Shown in pieces: positions 12,623 to 23,603 of a stretch of DNA of 64,000 nt. Origin of the DNA: Typha latifolia (taxonomy: Eukaryota > Streptophyta > Magnoliopsida > Poales > Typhaceae); assembly GCA_019914945.1 (NCBI GenBank), contig CM034101.1, forward strand, positions 9,249,188-9,313,187, written 5' to 3'. Position 1 is the stretch's first letter. Each line of letters begins with the position of its first letter. The notes under the pieces were generated by a model. That model did no database searches and was not told the DNA's origin. It was given only the letters and a program-made list of their open reading frames with translations. Position numbers and translations under genes: made by a program.

Positions 12623-15187
12623 TGTAACAACCCAATCTTTAAAAAAATAAAAAAACTTCACTACATGGCATGACAGCCTCGCGCCATGCAGTGGCAGATA
12701 GGGAGGGCGCCACACGCCCTAAGCACCAACCGGGCCAGCTGGCGCAATGGGCCTCGCTGCCCTGACCTCCCTCCCTACTACCTCTCTCTCTCTTTTATTT
12801 CTCTCTCTCTCTCTCTCTCTCTAAGTTTGAGTTGCCGGCGAGAGGCCGACTGCTGAGTGGCCACCGGCAGCCGTACCCCTCCCCTGCGGTCGAATCCTCT
12901 TCCTTCTTCTTCTTCTCTTCCTCCTCTTCTTCTTCTTCTCCTTCTCCTTCTCTTTCTTTCTCCTCTCGGGTAGCATTGCAATGAGGTGCTAGGCTCGGCC
13001 CAAGTTAAGGTGCCGGGCTGAGTATATATATGTATGTATGTATATATATATATGCATATTATTAATACTATTTAAATTATATTTGATTATGTTATTAATT
13101 ATTTAATTAGTTTAGTTAATCTAATATATTTAATTTATATAAATTAATTTAATCTAATTATGCCATAGTTAGTAAATAAATCAAATTATATCATGTTTAA
13201 TAAAATACCTGCAACATAAATTACTATATTAATCCTAGGTAGGTAATAATAATTATTAGGGTTATGTATGTATATTCCTGCGTAATTAATTGCAGTAACT
13301 TAATTCTTATTTTTCTTAATTATCAAAGAGAATAATATGCAGATAATTATATTTTTAATACCCTATTAAATAATATAATTATGGTTAATAAATAAAAAAA
13401 TAAATATAGAAATGAAGAGTACATGATTACAACAAGAAATTATTTTCTAGCCAGGTTAATTTTAATTAATAGAAAGACTGGCATTATTTGTTATAAATAA
13501 TTTCAGATCTCGACCCCCCTATTCAAGACCCCGTGGACTTAGCTATCGAGGCTTAATCATTGTCATAGCAGCGTGAACGAATGGTTGTTTCGTATTTGCA
13601 GTAGTGTGAGTAGTCTTATTTCCTAGATGCCTTTCTAGAATTAGGATATATTATATATTATGTACATGCATGTTTTGGCCTCCAGCATGATTATGACTTT
13701 ATCTAGAGATGATTTCAGTCAAGCATATTTTATCACGCATTTGTTTAGGCTAATATGGGATATGAGTACATTGGTGATATATAGAAATGATTCTACTGTT
13801 ATGGTTGTATGTCGGGATGATCTCTATCATGAGTGTACATGTGATAGGCTAGCAGGAGTATGCATGTGTTAAATACATGGTTGGAGTCGGCATTACATCA
13901 TTTTTCTCTTGGCTTCTTTACCACCTAAATTCCTAAGTTGTATGATCTGTTGCAGTACTGAATATATGCATATGATTTATCATGTATAGAAAATCATAAA
14001 AGTACATGTGTATGTGATATGATGTAATATGATGTGATGGCTGGAACGGTATCTGGTCCGGATTGGTACTGGACATACTCTTAGTGTATGTAGAGTATGG
14101 TGATGGCTGATGGTTGTACTCTTAGCGTATGTCAAGGTACAACTATCATTGATATACCCTTAGCGTATGGCAGGGTTGATTACTTTCTTCTGAGATACCC
14201 TTAACGTATAGATGGGTATGATTTATCTACAGAGATATCTTTAGCATATGACAGAGTATGATTTATCTACAGAGATACTCTTAGCGTATGACAGGGTATG
14301 CTTTGAGCTTGTTGCATGATGAGTATCGAGTTTAGGGCTGGGTACCGTAGTCCAGCATGTTGGATGATATTCAGAGTTGAGACGGATGATTGTGATAGTG
14401 AGAGATATGTAGATTATATCTACCTTTGACATATACGATTACCTAGTGGTTGGCATGCATCATGCATCATCATTGATATGACTAGATCATGATTGTTATA
14501 CATAATATGTTGTTATATTAGGTGATATTATATGGTAATTTCATCAAGTGATATATTTTTCATTGAGGACATAATGTGCTCATTCATGAGAATTGATTTC
14601 ATTCCTATATATGTCATTGAGGATACATATATACATGCTCATACATGGCATCATGCTGCTTTCTGATTCATATTATCTAGTACATGATTTACTCATTATT
14701 TGGCATCACTAATTCGAGGTAAGGTCTATTCACTAAACCTTTTGCTCATAACTCTCTTTGTTTTCTCTTTTCCAAAAACTAAGGTGAACGAGTTGAGCAG
14801 GATACTCCCTTGGAGGTCTTGCCACTGGGTGAAGATTAGAGTGTGGTTAGTGTTATATGCTAGATAAGTTATCTTATCTGTTTTTATTCTTGTCTTATAT
14901 TCTAGCAGGTGACTTTGTACTTGTATAATTATGTATATACCATCGTTGTGTATATGTTATGGTGAAAAGCTCTTGATGATGTGTTGTGGCCTGTGTGGGG
15001 CTCAAGTAGGGTTATCCATATACTGTTGATAGTTAGACTTGTGTTATTCTTAGTTTAGATGTTGTGGATAAATTTATAATATTGATTCAGGTTTATTTGA
15101 TTGTTAGTAACTAACCAAATAGTCACGTGCCACGAACGTGCCATGTTGGCTCGTGCCATGCACGTGTTTAGGGTTGTGGGTGTTACA
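12623..15187 (+). mobile_element. Complete T-family solo LTR (2565 bp), nested in another T LTR
   Basis: Both termini are visible: TGTAACAACCCAATC at the left and GGGTGTTACA at the right, with no interior or second LTR. Interrupted T-family sequence on both sides joins up if this copy is removed. The 5-base flanks are CGAGG and GAGAG, so the target duplication is not clean. Internal landmarks are the 5' hairpin, a CT-rich tract (12780-12970), an AT-rich middle, a hairpin-repeat block (14075-14300) and a GTGCCA-rich 3' tail. Confidence 0.8.
14075..14300 (+). repeat. Tandem hairpin-forming repeats in the T LTR
   Basis: Six diverged units centred on ATACCCTTAGCGTATGGCAG followed by GGTAT, spaced about 35-45 bp apart. 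The outer ATACCCT and AGGGTAT are complementary, so each unit can fold. Other T copies (31060-31130, 33572-33640) hold about two units, so copy number varies. Confidence 0.75.
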
Positions 15188-15599
15188 GAGAGCGCCACAC
15201 GCCCCCAGCTATCGGTCCGGCCAACCTAGTCGGGCTAGCTGGCTCGGTGGGCCCGCCGTAGCCACCGCCAAGCCCCCCTCCACCGTCTCTCTCTTTCTTT
15301 GCTCCCCTCTCTCTCATTCGATCTCTTTCTCTCTCTTTTCTTTCCCTCTTACTCTCTATCTCTCTCATGGATGTGCCGCCGCCAAAACCCACTATCACCA
15401 CCTCCACTAAGCTTCAGTGAGCTCTTCTCCCTCCTCTCTCTCTCCCCCTCTCCCTTTCTTGCCCTTGGGCTCGAGTTCATCGGAGTCGAGCTGCCGGCGA
15501 GAGGCAGGCCACTGGCTGGCCAGTAGCGGCCGGTACCCTCCCCACCATCCTAGGTTCGCACTCTCCTCCCTTCTCCTTCTTCTCTTCTCTTCTCTTCTT

Positions 15600-15650
15600 C
15601 TCCTTTCTTTCTTTCTTTCTTTCTTCTTCTTCCTCTTTCTCAGTTATTCC
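15600..15650 (+). repeat. CTTT/CTTC low-complexity tract
   Basis: A run of CTTTC and CTTCTT units in the outer T LTR. The Ser-Leu frames over 15138-15689 on both strands are by-products of this composition. Confidence 0.8.
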
Positions 15651-16575
15651 CTCTTCTGTAATAATGTTAGGCTCGGCCCAGCACTGTAGTAAAGGAAGGT
15701 TGCTCCATCTTTTTAATTATATATTTATTTTCAAAAATTAAGGTAAATTGGTTCATTCAGATAATTAGTTATTTTGATAATTTACACTCACTAGTATAAT
15801 TATTAGCTAAGTATTTTTAGTATAATAATTTATTAATTATAATTATAAATATTTGCATATAAATTTTATTTATGGTTTAGTTATTATTTATTAGATTAAT
15901 ACATGTAGCTTTATTAATAATAATCTTATATTTATATTTATATTTATATTTTATATAACTATTTTTAGAATCTTATTATTGTCTACTACTTTGTATAAAA
16001 TGAAATACTAAGCTTGCTTATTATTTTGTATAATAGGATAATGGCTATTTTTTATATAATTTATGATTAATTAAATAAGAGTAAGTATCACAAAATAATT
16101 ATTAATAAGATTATACTTATAATTATATTTTTATTAAATCATATATATATATAGTCGTTGTTGGTTATTTACAAAAAGGAGATAAATTGCTATATACTTA
16201 TTACTTATTCTATACCCTTTTTCTTTTCTATTACAATTTCTCGATTATTATATGATGATTTATTATTTAGAAAAATAGTATTTTTATTAAATAAATATAA
16301 ATTATGGTAATAGCATATTAATATTATCACAATAAATTTATCATATGAATCTAATTAATTTTAAACCTAAAAAATTATCATATTTTACTCGAATGGATTA
16401 TAATCGGATAAATGACTTTATATTACCTAAATGAGACCCCGTGGACTCTGTTAGTGATGAGTTGACCCTCGGTTGGCATATATAAAGGATACGTGTTTTG
16501 TATCTTCTGATCAGACGGTGAGTAGTCTTATCCCCTAGACGTTTTTTTTTAAATTAGGATATATTATATACAATG

Positions 16576-19440
16576 TATTGAAAATCGGAAAAGGCGGTCG
16601 CCATGGCAGGGCGGCACATCGGCCGCCCCGCCACTCCGGATGGCACTCGTAGAAGGCGGTCTGCTGCATTGGCGGGCCGCCTGAGTGCCAAAAGGTGCTA
16701 GCGAGCCGTGCGGCCCGATAAGGCGGGTTGGCGATTCGGCTCGCCAAACCCACCTTCTCGGGTTTTTCTATAGTGGATCGGATTATCCAATATCCACTGA
16801 AAAAACTAACCATTAACCATTAATATAAATTGTTCTTCTCTCTCTCTCGCTGCTCGCTACGCCCTCTCTCTCTCACTAAAATCTCTAAATCTCTAAATAC
16901 ATAATCCCTCTCTCGATGCACCCTCCCTATCTCGCTACGCCCGCAATCGCTGCAGAGGTATGGGCCTCTCCCTCTCTCACTCTCTCACTCTCTCACAATC
17001 TCACTCTCTCCTCTCTCTCTCACTCCTCTCACAGTTTCACTCTGTCTCACACCGAAGTAGTTAAATTTCTTTTTAATTTTCAATTCTGTCTAAAGTAGTT
17101 AAATCTTAATCTGTTAGTAACTTAGTGATTATCTGATAATAATGATAATATGTTCGTTAATTAGTTAATCACTTAATCTGTTAATGATGGTTAATTTCTT
17201 AATTCAAAAATTAATTTAGTAATTATCTAATAATATGTTTTTCAGTTTTTCTCTATTTCAGTGTTTCTTATTAATTAATTCCTCTAGTTAATTTAGAAAT
17301 TAATTTAAGTAGTTATCGCTATTCCTGCTAATCTGTTGAATACTTGAATGTTAATTAGTAATCTGCTAATGATTGTTAATTACTTAATTCATAAATTAAT
17401 TTAGTAATTATTTGATAATATGTTTTTCAGTTTTTCTCTATTTCTTATTACTTAGTTCCTCATTTCTTCTAGTTTTCTCCTGATTTTGTTAATTAAGATT
17501 GTTAATTACTTGATTCAAAAATTAATTCAGTACTTATCTGATAATATGTTTTTCTCTGTTACTTATTACTTAATTCCTCTAATTAATTCAGAAATTAAGA
17601 TTATAGATTAATATTTAATAGTGAGTTAACTTTTAATGTTAATCTGTTTCTAATATTTCTCTTGAATTAGTGAATTACTGGATTAAGTTATTAAGTATTA
17701 ACTAGAGAGTAAATTAGTAATCAATAATTAGTAAATATCTTACTATCTGTTTTACTAGAGGAGGTAAAATAGTAATTAATTACTATTTTTAAATCTGAAA
17801 TGTGAATTATGAATTATCAATCATATTTATTTTTTGCCCAATTTTATTACAAAATACAGGTAGTCAAATATGACTACTAATTCCTCTCAAACACCATCTG
17901 TAGTTGGGTCAACTTCATCTGAATTTTTGTGCCTGTTGGCTCTAATAATCCAGGGTGGTAATATGGATACCTTCTAAATAAAATTGATGCCAACACGGTG
18001 AAATGTAGATTTTGTGGAAAGGTTACTAAGAGAGGAATTAGTAGATTCAAAAAGCATATTGCTCATGTTAGAGGTGATGTTGCGCCTTGTCCAAAAGCTA
18101 CAGATGAAGCAAAAAATATTATTAAAGAGCATATAGAGGGGAACAAAAGGAGAAAGGAGGATAAATCAAAAGAGGAAGGAGAATTGAGAGCAGAAGTAAA
18201 CATATTTAGAGAAAGGAAAGATCTAGAAATTTTAGAAGTTGGAAGTAAAAGGCCAAGAAGTAGAGATCCTTTAGACAAATACACATATATTGATCCAGAA
18301 GTTTCAATTAGAGAGCGGGGGAAGATGGTACAGACAAGTATAAAAGATACTTTTGCAAAAGAACAAAGAAATAGAGTGCTAATATACTTAGCTCATTGGG
18401 TTTATAAGTGTGGCATTCCCTTTAATGTTGTTACTGATAAATCATTTCATGTATTGATGGAAGCAGTTGGTCAGTATGGTCCGGGGTTCAAGCCGGCAAC
18501 TATGCATGAGTTATGTGAGCCACTTTTGAAGAAGCAAGTGGCTAAAACAAATGATGATTTGGAGAACCATAGAGCTGCATGGAAGAAAAATGGATGCTCC
18601 ATTTTAATTAACGCTTGGACATATTGAAAGGAAGAAGCATTATGAATTTATGTGTCAATTGTGAGCTAGGGGTTAGTTTTCTACATTCAGTTGATTGTTC
18701 TAAAGATTCACATATAGGTGAATACATTCACAATATTGTTTTTGAGGGTATCAAGAAAGTGGGAGAGAAAAATGTACTTCAAGTTGTGACTGATAATCCT
18801 GCTGCTAATTTAGCACCTGCATGGTTGCTAAAGCAAAACTATCCTAGTATATATTAGACATCTTGTGTTGCCAAATGTATAGATTGATGTTAGAGATGAT
18901 ATCAGAGGAAGGAAGGATTAAGGGTTTAATTGAACATGGAAGGAAAATCACTGTGTTCATTTATGGACATCACAAAATATTGAGTTTGATGTGTCAGTTT
19001 ACACAAAAAAGGGAGATCGTGAGACCCGGGGTTACAAGATTTGCCATTTCATTTCTCACATTACAGAGTCTTTTGGAGAAGAAAGAAAAATTAAGGCTTA
19101 TGTTTACTTCTAATGAATTTTTAAGTTACAAATGGTCAAAAACTACAAAAGAAAAGAGGGTTTATTCTACTGTCCTCAATAACCAATTTTGGAAGCAAGT
19201 ATCATTAGCGGTTAAACTATTCACTCCTTTGGTGAAGTTGCTACGAGTTGTTGATGGTGAAAGAAAGCCACCAATAGGATTCATATATGGTGGGTTGAAA
19301 GATGTCAAGAAAGAAATAAAGAATATTTTTAATAATAATGAAATATCTTCCAAGCCTTTTCTAGATGCAATTGATCACTACACAAACGGAAAGCTTGATA
19401 CACATCTCCAAAGCTTGATACACATCTTCCAAGCCTTTTC
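16576..19440 (+). mobile_element. hAT transposon, 3' truncated
   Basis: Element body inserted in the outer T LTR. T sequence stops near 16575 and a GC-rich segment rich in GGCGG/CCGCC words (16590-16760) starts. A CT-rich leader, an AT-rich intron-like stretch (17100-17860) with a plausible acceptor near 17860, and the transposase segments follow. No 3' terminal inverted repeat is present because the element is fused to gypsy sequence at 19441. The exact 5' terminus is uncertain. Confidence 0.65.
17998..19440 (+). pseudogene. hAT transposase (BED zinc finger, DUF659-like), broken
   Basis: The first frame (17998-18627) opens with a BED-type finger, MKCRFCGKVTKRGISRFKKH, then a Lys/Glu-rich linker and the start of the transposase core (GIPFNVVTDKSFHVLMEAVG). 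It breaks after CSILINAW. The next frame (18615-18857) carries VNCELGVSFLHSVDCSKDS and LQVVTDNPAAN, the DUF659 region. The third (18863-19440) has EIVRPGVTRFAISFLTLQSL and PLVKLLRVVDGERKP. Together these give the order of a plant hAT transposase, an enzyme for cut-and-paste DNA transposition in the nucleus. The C-terminal HATC dimerisation domain is absent. Two frame breaks and the truncation make it inactive. A minus-strand relative lies at 40020-41678. Confidence 0.85.
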
Positions 19441-20858
19441 CAGATATTTTGAGGTTGTTGCAGGAGGTGATGGATGATCTGGAGCGCCATCTAGAGTTGG
19501 AGAATCGAGGCGATTTGCTGCTGGACCGCGGATGTATTCGGGTGCCCGCAAATGAAGGATTGCGACAGAAATTGTTGGAGCACTTCCACCACACTCCAAA
19601 GGCTGGTAATGAGGGTGTCTTGAGGACTTATAGGATGATATTTCAGAGTTTGCATATGGCTAGGATTGAGGCGGGATGTGAGGAGATTTGTCCGTGCTTG
19701 CGAAGTTTGTCAAAGGGCTAAAGCAACCACCTTGAAACTGGCCGGATTACTACAGCCATTACCTATACCGAACCATATTTGGGAAGACATTTCTATGGAC
19801 TTCATAGAGGGTCTTCCGCTAGTACGTGGTTATTCTGTTATCTTTATGGTGGTAGACAAATTAAGCAAGTATGCGCATTTTTTGGCATTATCACATCCGT
19901 TTTCAGTCAAGTTGGAGGCTGAAATTTTTGTTAGAGATGTTGCTCGATTACATGGCATGCCACACACGATTGTGTCGGATTGTGATTGTGTATTTATGAG
20001 CGACTTTTGAACAGAGTTTTTCAGAATACAAGGGACTCGATTGAACTTCAGTTCGGTCTACCATCCACAGACGGACGGCCAAATCGAGGTAGTTAATCGA
20101 GGCATTGAGCAGTAATTTGAGGTGCTTTGTTGGAGAGATGCCGAGATGATGGTTGGAGTTCTTACCGTGGGCGAAGTGGTCTTATAACACCACCTACCAT
20201 AGCAACATTGGCATGACTCCATTTGAGGTGGTATATGGACGCACGGCTCCGACGTTACGCGTTTATGATCCAGTGGCATCTGCAGATCGGACGGAGGTGA
20301 ACTTAGCGTTGATGGATAGAGACACCACATTGAGGAGGTTGCGTGCTCATCTTAAACTTGCTCAAAATCACATGAAGCAAATTTATGATCGTAGTCATAG
20401 GGAGCAGGAGTTCGACATCGGCAATTGGGTGTTTGTGAGTGTGCAACCGTATCGACAGGTGACCTTGCGTCCGATGCGTAATCAAAAAATTAGCACATCG
20501 CTACTTTGGTCCGTTTCGGGTGTTGGAGCATATTGGTCTGGTTGCATATCGTTTGGAGCTGTCAGAGAGGTCAAAAGTGCATCCTATCTTTCATGTTCCA
20601 TTGTTGAGAGAGCGGATTGGAGATCACGAGGTCGTTGGATCGGTTCTACCGGAGTCATTGGAGGAGATAGAGATCGTAGAGCCAGTTCGAGTACTTGCTA
20701 GATGCCGACGACGACATCGTACTAGATTGGAGATGGAGATTCTAGTTTAGTGGCTTAGCAAGCCATCTGATGAAGCGACATAAGAGTTAGAGACTGATAT
20801 CTTGGAGCGTTTCCTTGACTTTTCACCTTGAGGGCAAGGTGGGGGAAACATGGTGGGC
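19441..20858 (+). pseudogene. Ty3/gypsy integrase with chromodomain (G1), broken
   Basis: It starts abruptly with the integrase zinc-binding region (EHFHHTPKAGNEGVLRTYR, then VRACEVCQRAK). The catalytic core follows with the first Asp in [11 protein letters not shown] and the second in HTIVSDCDCVFM. A stop falls just after MSDF. The third acidic residue lies in QIEVVNR near 20090, and another stop follows at GIEQ. The WAKWSYNTTYHSN...PFEVVYG block is at 20160-20240. The C-terminal region at 20520-20830 ends in a chromodomain-like segment (EMEILV, a stop, then WLSKPSDEAT), which marks a chromovirus. A polypurine tract and LTR follow at once. Confidence 0.85.
20833..20858 (+). promoter_or_regulatory. 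Polypurine tract of the G1 element
   Basis: GGCAAGGTGGGGGAAACATG, then GTGGGC, lies immediately before the LTR start TGATACA. This is the position and composition of the plus-strand primer for reverse transcription. The minus-strand element at 41679-47359 has the equivalent stretch beside its LTR at 42509. Confidence 0.7.
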
Positions 20859-21663
20859 TGATACACATAGTTAGGATTTTTTCTTATTGTATTAGGTTTT
20901 TATTTTATTTTAAAATAAAATTCCTGTAAGTCGCATTCGAACGCAGGAGGGGTCGCATTCGAACGCCCTTGCGAACACCTGCATCAGGTTCGCAAATACA
21001 GAGAACGCATATTGTGTGTACATCTAGAGATGGAGCTTTTTGAGTGCGTTCGAACGCAATCGAGCACGTTCAAATGCGATCGACGGGAATCCTATAGAAT
21101 TAGGGTTTCATATTGTTTTAGAACTTGTTGGCTAACCTCTATAAATATGTGGATGGCAGCCAACTTCATTATGCAATTGGATTATTAATTTTTTGTCTCC
21201 TATCTTCTCTCTAGACTTCTCCATTCTCCCTCTTCACCATCCTTCCACCTTTACAGTTGGCAAGGTTTCTCCTAACTTCTAATCTCCCTCAACTATCGAG
21301 CCACCCTATTCTTTGGGTCTCGACCACTTCATTCCCTTTGTCTACTTTTCTTAATCACATCCACAATCCACCCTCATCTCCATACCTATCCATAACCCTA
21401 ACATCCACTTCACCCGTCACCACCACCATCACCCACGTTATTCGTGTTTTCGGACCCTGCTACAGTTCGAATTTGTGAAGGGCATAAATACAAAAGTTAT
21501 AGATCAGGAAGTTGCGAACCTAACCCAATTTGTTTTGTAATTTTATGACTACTGGAGAATATCTGATAAATATTTTTCCACTATTGCACGGACTGATTCT
21601 TGTAATACATTCAGATCTTGAAGGAATCGTAGCGTAGCCTATCTTTGGTTCTAGATCCTATCA
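20859..21663 (+). mobile_element. G1 3' LTR (805 bp)
   Basis: It starts TGATACACATAG after the polypurine tract and ends GATCCTATCA, where T-family sequence resumes. U3 holds several palindrome words (GCATTCGAACGC, GCGTTCGAACGC) at 20930-21085. A TATA box (TATAAATA) is at 21140-21147, followed by a C-rich R/U5 leader. The matching 5' LTR is missing, because the element's 5' half was lost at 19441. The small 73-codon frame inside is not coding. Confidence 0.8.
20935..21085 (+). repeat. Array of GCGTTCGAACGC-type palindromes in the U3 region
   Basis: Several copies of the 12-base palindrome GCGTTCGAACGC or one-base variants lie 50-200 bp upstream of the TATA box. They recur at the same position in the LTRs around 6060, 8280, 23310, 27180, 37800, 42250, 47115 and 62370. 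Confidence 0.8.
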
Positions 21664-22273
21664 TATGAGTATATTGGTGATATATAGAGATGACCGAAGA
21701 TGACTACATTGTTATGAGTTTATGATTCAAGATGATCTTTAGCATGAGTATGCATGTGATATACTACCATAAGTATGCATGTGATACATGTACTATTGGA
21801 GATTTCATCACATCATATACTTCTTTTGACTCCTCTTCCACCTAAATTTCTAATATGCATGACTTGTTATAGTACTGAATAAAATATATATATGATTTGT
21901 CATTTAGAAGGAAATTATGAAATCTGATTAATATGATAGTTAATAGAAAGCGTGAGGATACCCGAGTGAGCACAAGAGTTAGGACACGCTTGGTAGATGA
22001 TTAATCGCTCGACACAGTCGTGATCCTGTAGCCTTACGTCCGATGTCGTTAGTCTGTGTGCGCAATAGACATTCAGACACATGCCGTTCACTAGATATCA
22101 ACTTTCATTTATATAACATTGAGGATACATTCATATACTCATTGATGACATAATGCTCCTATGTGATTCATATTATTCAGTACATGATTTACTCTTTGTT
22201 TAGCATCACTGATTTGGGGTAAGATCTATTTACTAAGCCTTTTGCAAATGACTCTTTTTATTTCTTTTCTAAC
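21664..22273 (+). mobile_element. T-family LTR segment
   Basis: TATGAGTATATTGGTGATATATAG, GCATGAGTATGCATGTGATA and AGTACATGATTTACTC follow in T-family order. It starts exactly where the G1 LTR ends, which suggests the G1 element had inserted in this LTR. It probably continues the outer T LTR left at 16575. Confidence 0.65.
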
Positions 22274-22380
22274 CCCACCCTCCGAGAAGTAGACTAATAT
22301 CAATGAGTCTATCTATGAATCTATGGATAGAGGCATGAGATCCTAGATGAAGATAGATGGTGGTGGACCAGCGATAATGG

Positions 22381-22388
22381 GGTGGCAC
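22381..22388 (+). repeat. Left target-site duplication of the hAT-type MITE
   Basis: GGTGGCAC immediately precedes the terminal repeat and is repeated exactly at 22988-22995. Eight bases is the duplication length of the hAT superfamily. Confidence 0.9.
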
Positions 22389-22987
22389 TAGGGGTGAAAA
22401 CGGGTCGGATTAACTCCGACCCGACCCGCTATCCGACCCGACTCGGATCGGATTCGGATAGAAAATTTCTATCCGATTCGAATTCGGATTCGGATACGGA
22501 TAGAATTTTTGAAAAAAATTCGGATACGGATTCGAATACGGGTCAGATATATTTTTCGGATTCGGATACGGATATCGGATATCCGTTTATCCGCATATTT
22601 TTTTAAATGATTTACAGTTTTTAGTTTGCTTATTTAAATAGTAAGTATTAATATTATTACTAATAATACGTTATATATTATTTATAGAGATTAATTTCTC
22701 TAATTTTATATATTTGACATACAAAAAAATTATTTGTTATAAAACTCTTAATAATTTTGTGTTAATTATATTTAAATAAAATATTATAATTATTTTAAAT
22801 TTAATCAATATTCGTTTAAGATCCGATCTTTTATCCGAAAATTATCTGTATCCGTTTAGTTAGGATATGGTTTTAAATTTTACTATCCGTCTAATATCCG
22901 TATCTGAATCCGTATCTGAACTAAAAATAAGGATCCGGATATGGGTTGAGCACTATCCGATCCGTATCCGATCCGTTTTCACCCCTA
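22389..22987. mobile_element. hAT-type MITE (599 bp), both ends intact
   Basis: The ends are TAGGGGTGAAAACGG and its exact inverse CCGTTTTCACCCCTA, flanked by the perfect 8-bp duplication GGTGGCAC. Arrays of GGATTCGGATACGGAT-like words lie inside each end and point in opposite directions. The core is AT-rich and non-coding. The 74-codon Asp/Ser-rich frame at 22382-22606 is only the subterminal repeat read in frame. The element would need a hAT transposase in trans. Confidence 0.92.
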
Positions 22988-23010
22988 GGTGGCACCGATG
23001 AGTAAGTGGA

Positions 23011-23092
23011 GATGGAAGGATTATGGATGATGGAAGGATTATGGATGATGGAAGGATGATAGATGATGGAAGGATGATGGATGATGGAAGGG
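23011..23092 (+). repeat. 18-bp minisatellite
   Basis: About four to five units of GATGGAAGGATTATGGAT and variants. Its complement gives the repeated LPSSII string in a minus-strand frame, so that frame is an artefact. Confidence 0.85.
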
Positions 23093-23603
23093 TTAGGGCA
23101 AGGTGATAGATAGATTGGAAGAAAGGGGAGGAGTGGGCGCTAAGGGAAGTGGCGACGCCGGGGAACGAGAGAACAAGAGAGAAGAAGATGAAGGAGACTA
23201 GGGCAAAATTCAATTCATTCAATAATGATACCATGGTTGCCATCCACACCTTTAGAGACTAACCAAACAATTCAAAAATAGCAATTATTAACCCTAAAAA
23301 TAATAGATTTTCGTCAACCGCGTTCGAATGCGCCCGATTGCGTTCGAACACACATTTTGCGTTCTGCATGTGTGAACCTGATGCAGGCGTTGGCAAGCGC
23401 GGTTGAATGCACATTTTGCATTCTCTGTATTTGCGAACCTAATGTAGGCGTTCGCAAGCGCGTTCAAACGCACTCAACCCACATTCGAACGCGACATACA
23501 AAAAACTTATTTTTCTATAAAATAAACACTCAAACAAGAATAAAAGACACCCCTAAAGTGTATTCATGCTCGAAACAACATCGGTGAAGCCCGAATCATA
23601 TCA

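Larger units (their letters stand above)
12538..16575 (+). mobile_element. Outer T-family LTR, interrupted
   Basis: It starts TGTAACAACC at 12538 with the GGCACGACGTGGCC/CTCGTGCC hairpin, stops at 12622, and resumes at 15188 with GAGAGCGCCACACGCCC, the next block of the family. It then runs through the CT-rich and AT-rich blocks to about 16575. A second T LTR fills 12623-15187 and a hAT element begins at about 16576. A further T segment at 21664-22273 is probably its continuation. It lies inside the RNase H region of G5. Confidence 0.7.
22274..23603 (-). mobile_element. G1-like LTR, minus strand, carrying a MITE
   Basis: On the minus strand it begins TGATATGATTCGGG at 23603, next to a polypurine-like CACCTTGAGGACAAGG complement. 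Palindrome words GCGTTCGAACGC and variants follow at 23310-23510. A C-rich leader and an 18-bp minisatellite (23011-23092) come next. A hAT-type MITE occupies 22389-22987. The distal end is not well defined. Confidence 0.65.

Noticed and set aside
20935..21085. CRISPR-like array of short repeats
   Set aside because: The repeats are short palindromes with irregular spacing and similar spacers within an LTR, and the DNA is from a plant.
22382..22606. Asp/Ser/Thr-rich open frame
   Set aside because: It is the subterminal GGATTCGGATACGGAT repeat of a MITE read in frame, without start context or domain.
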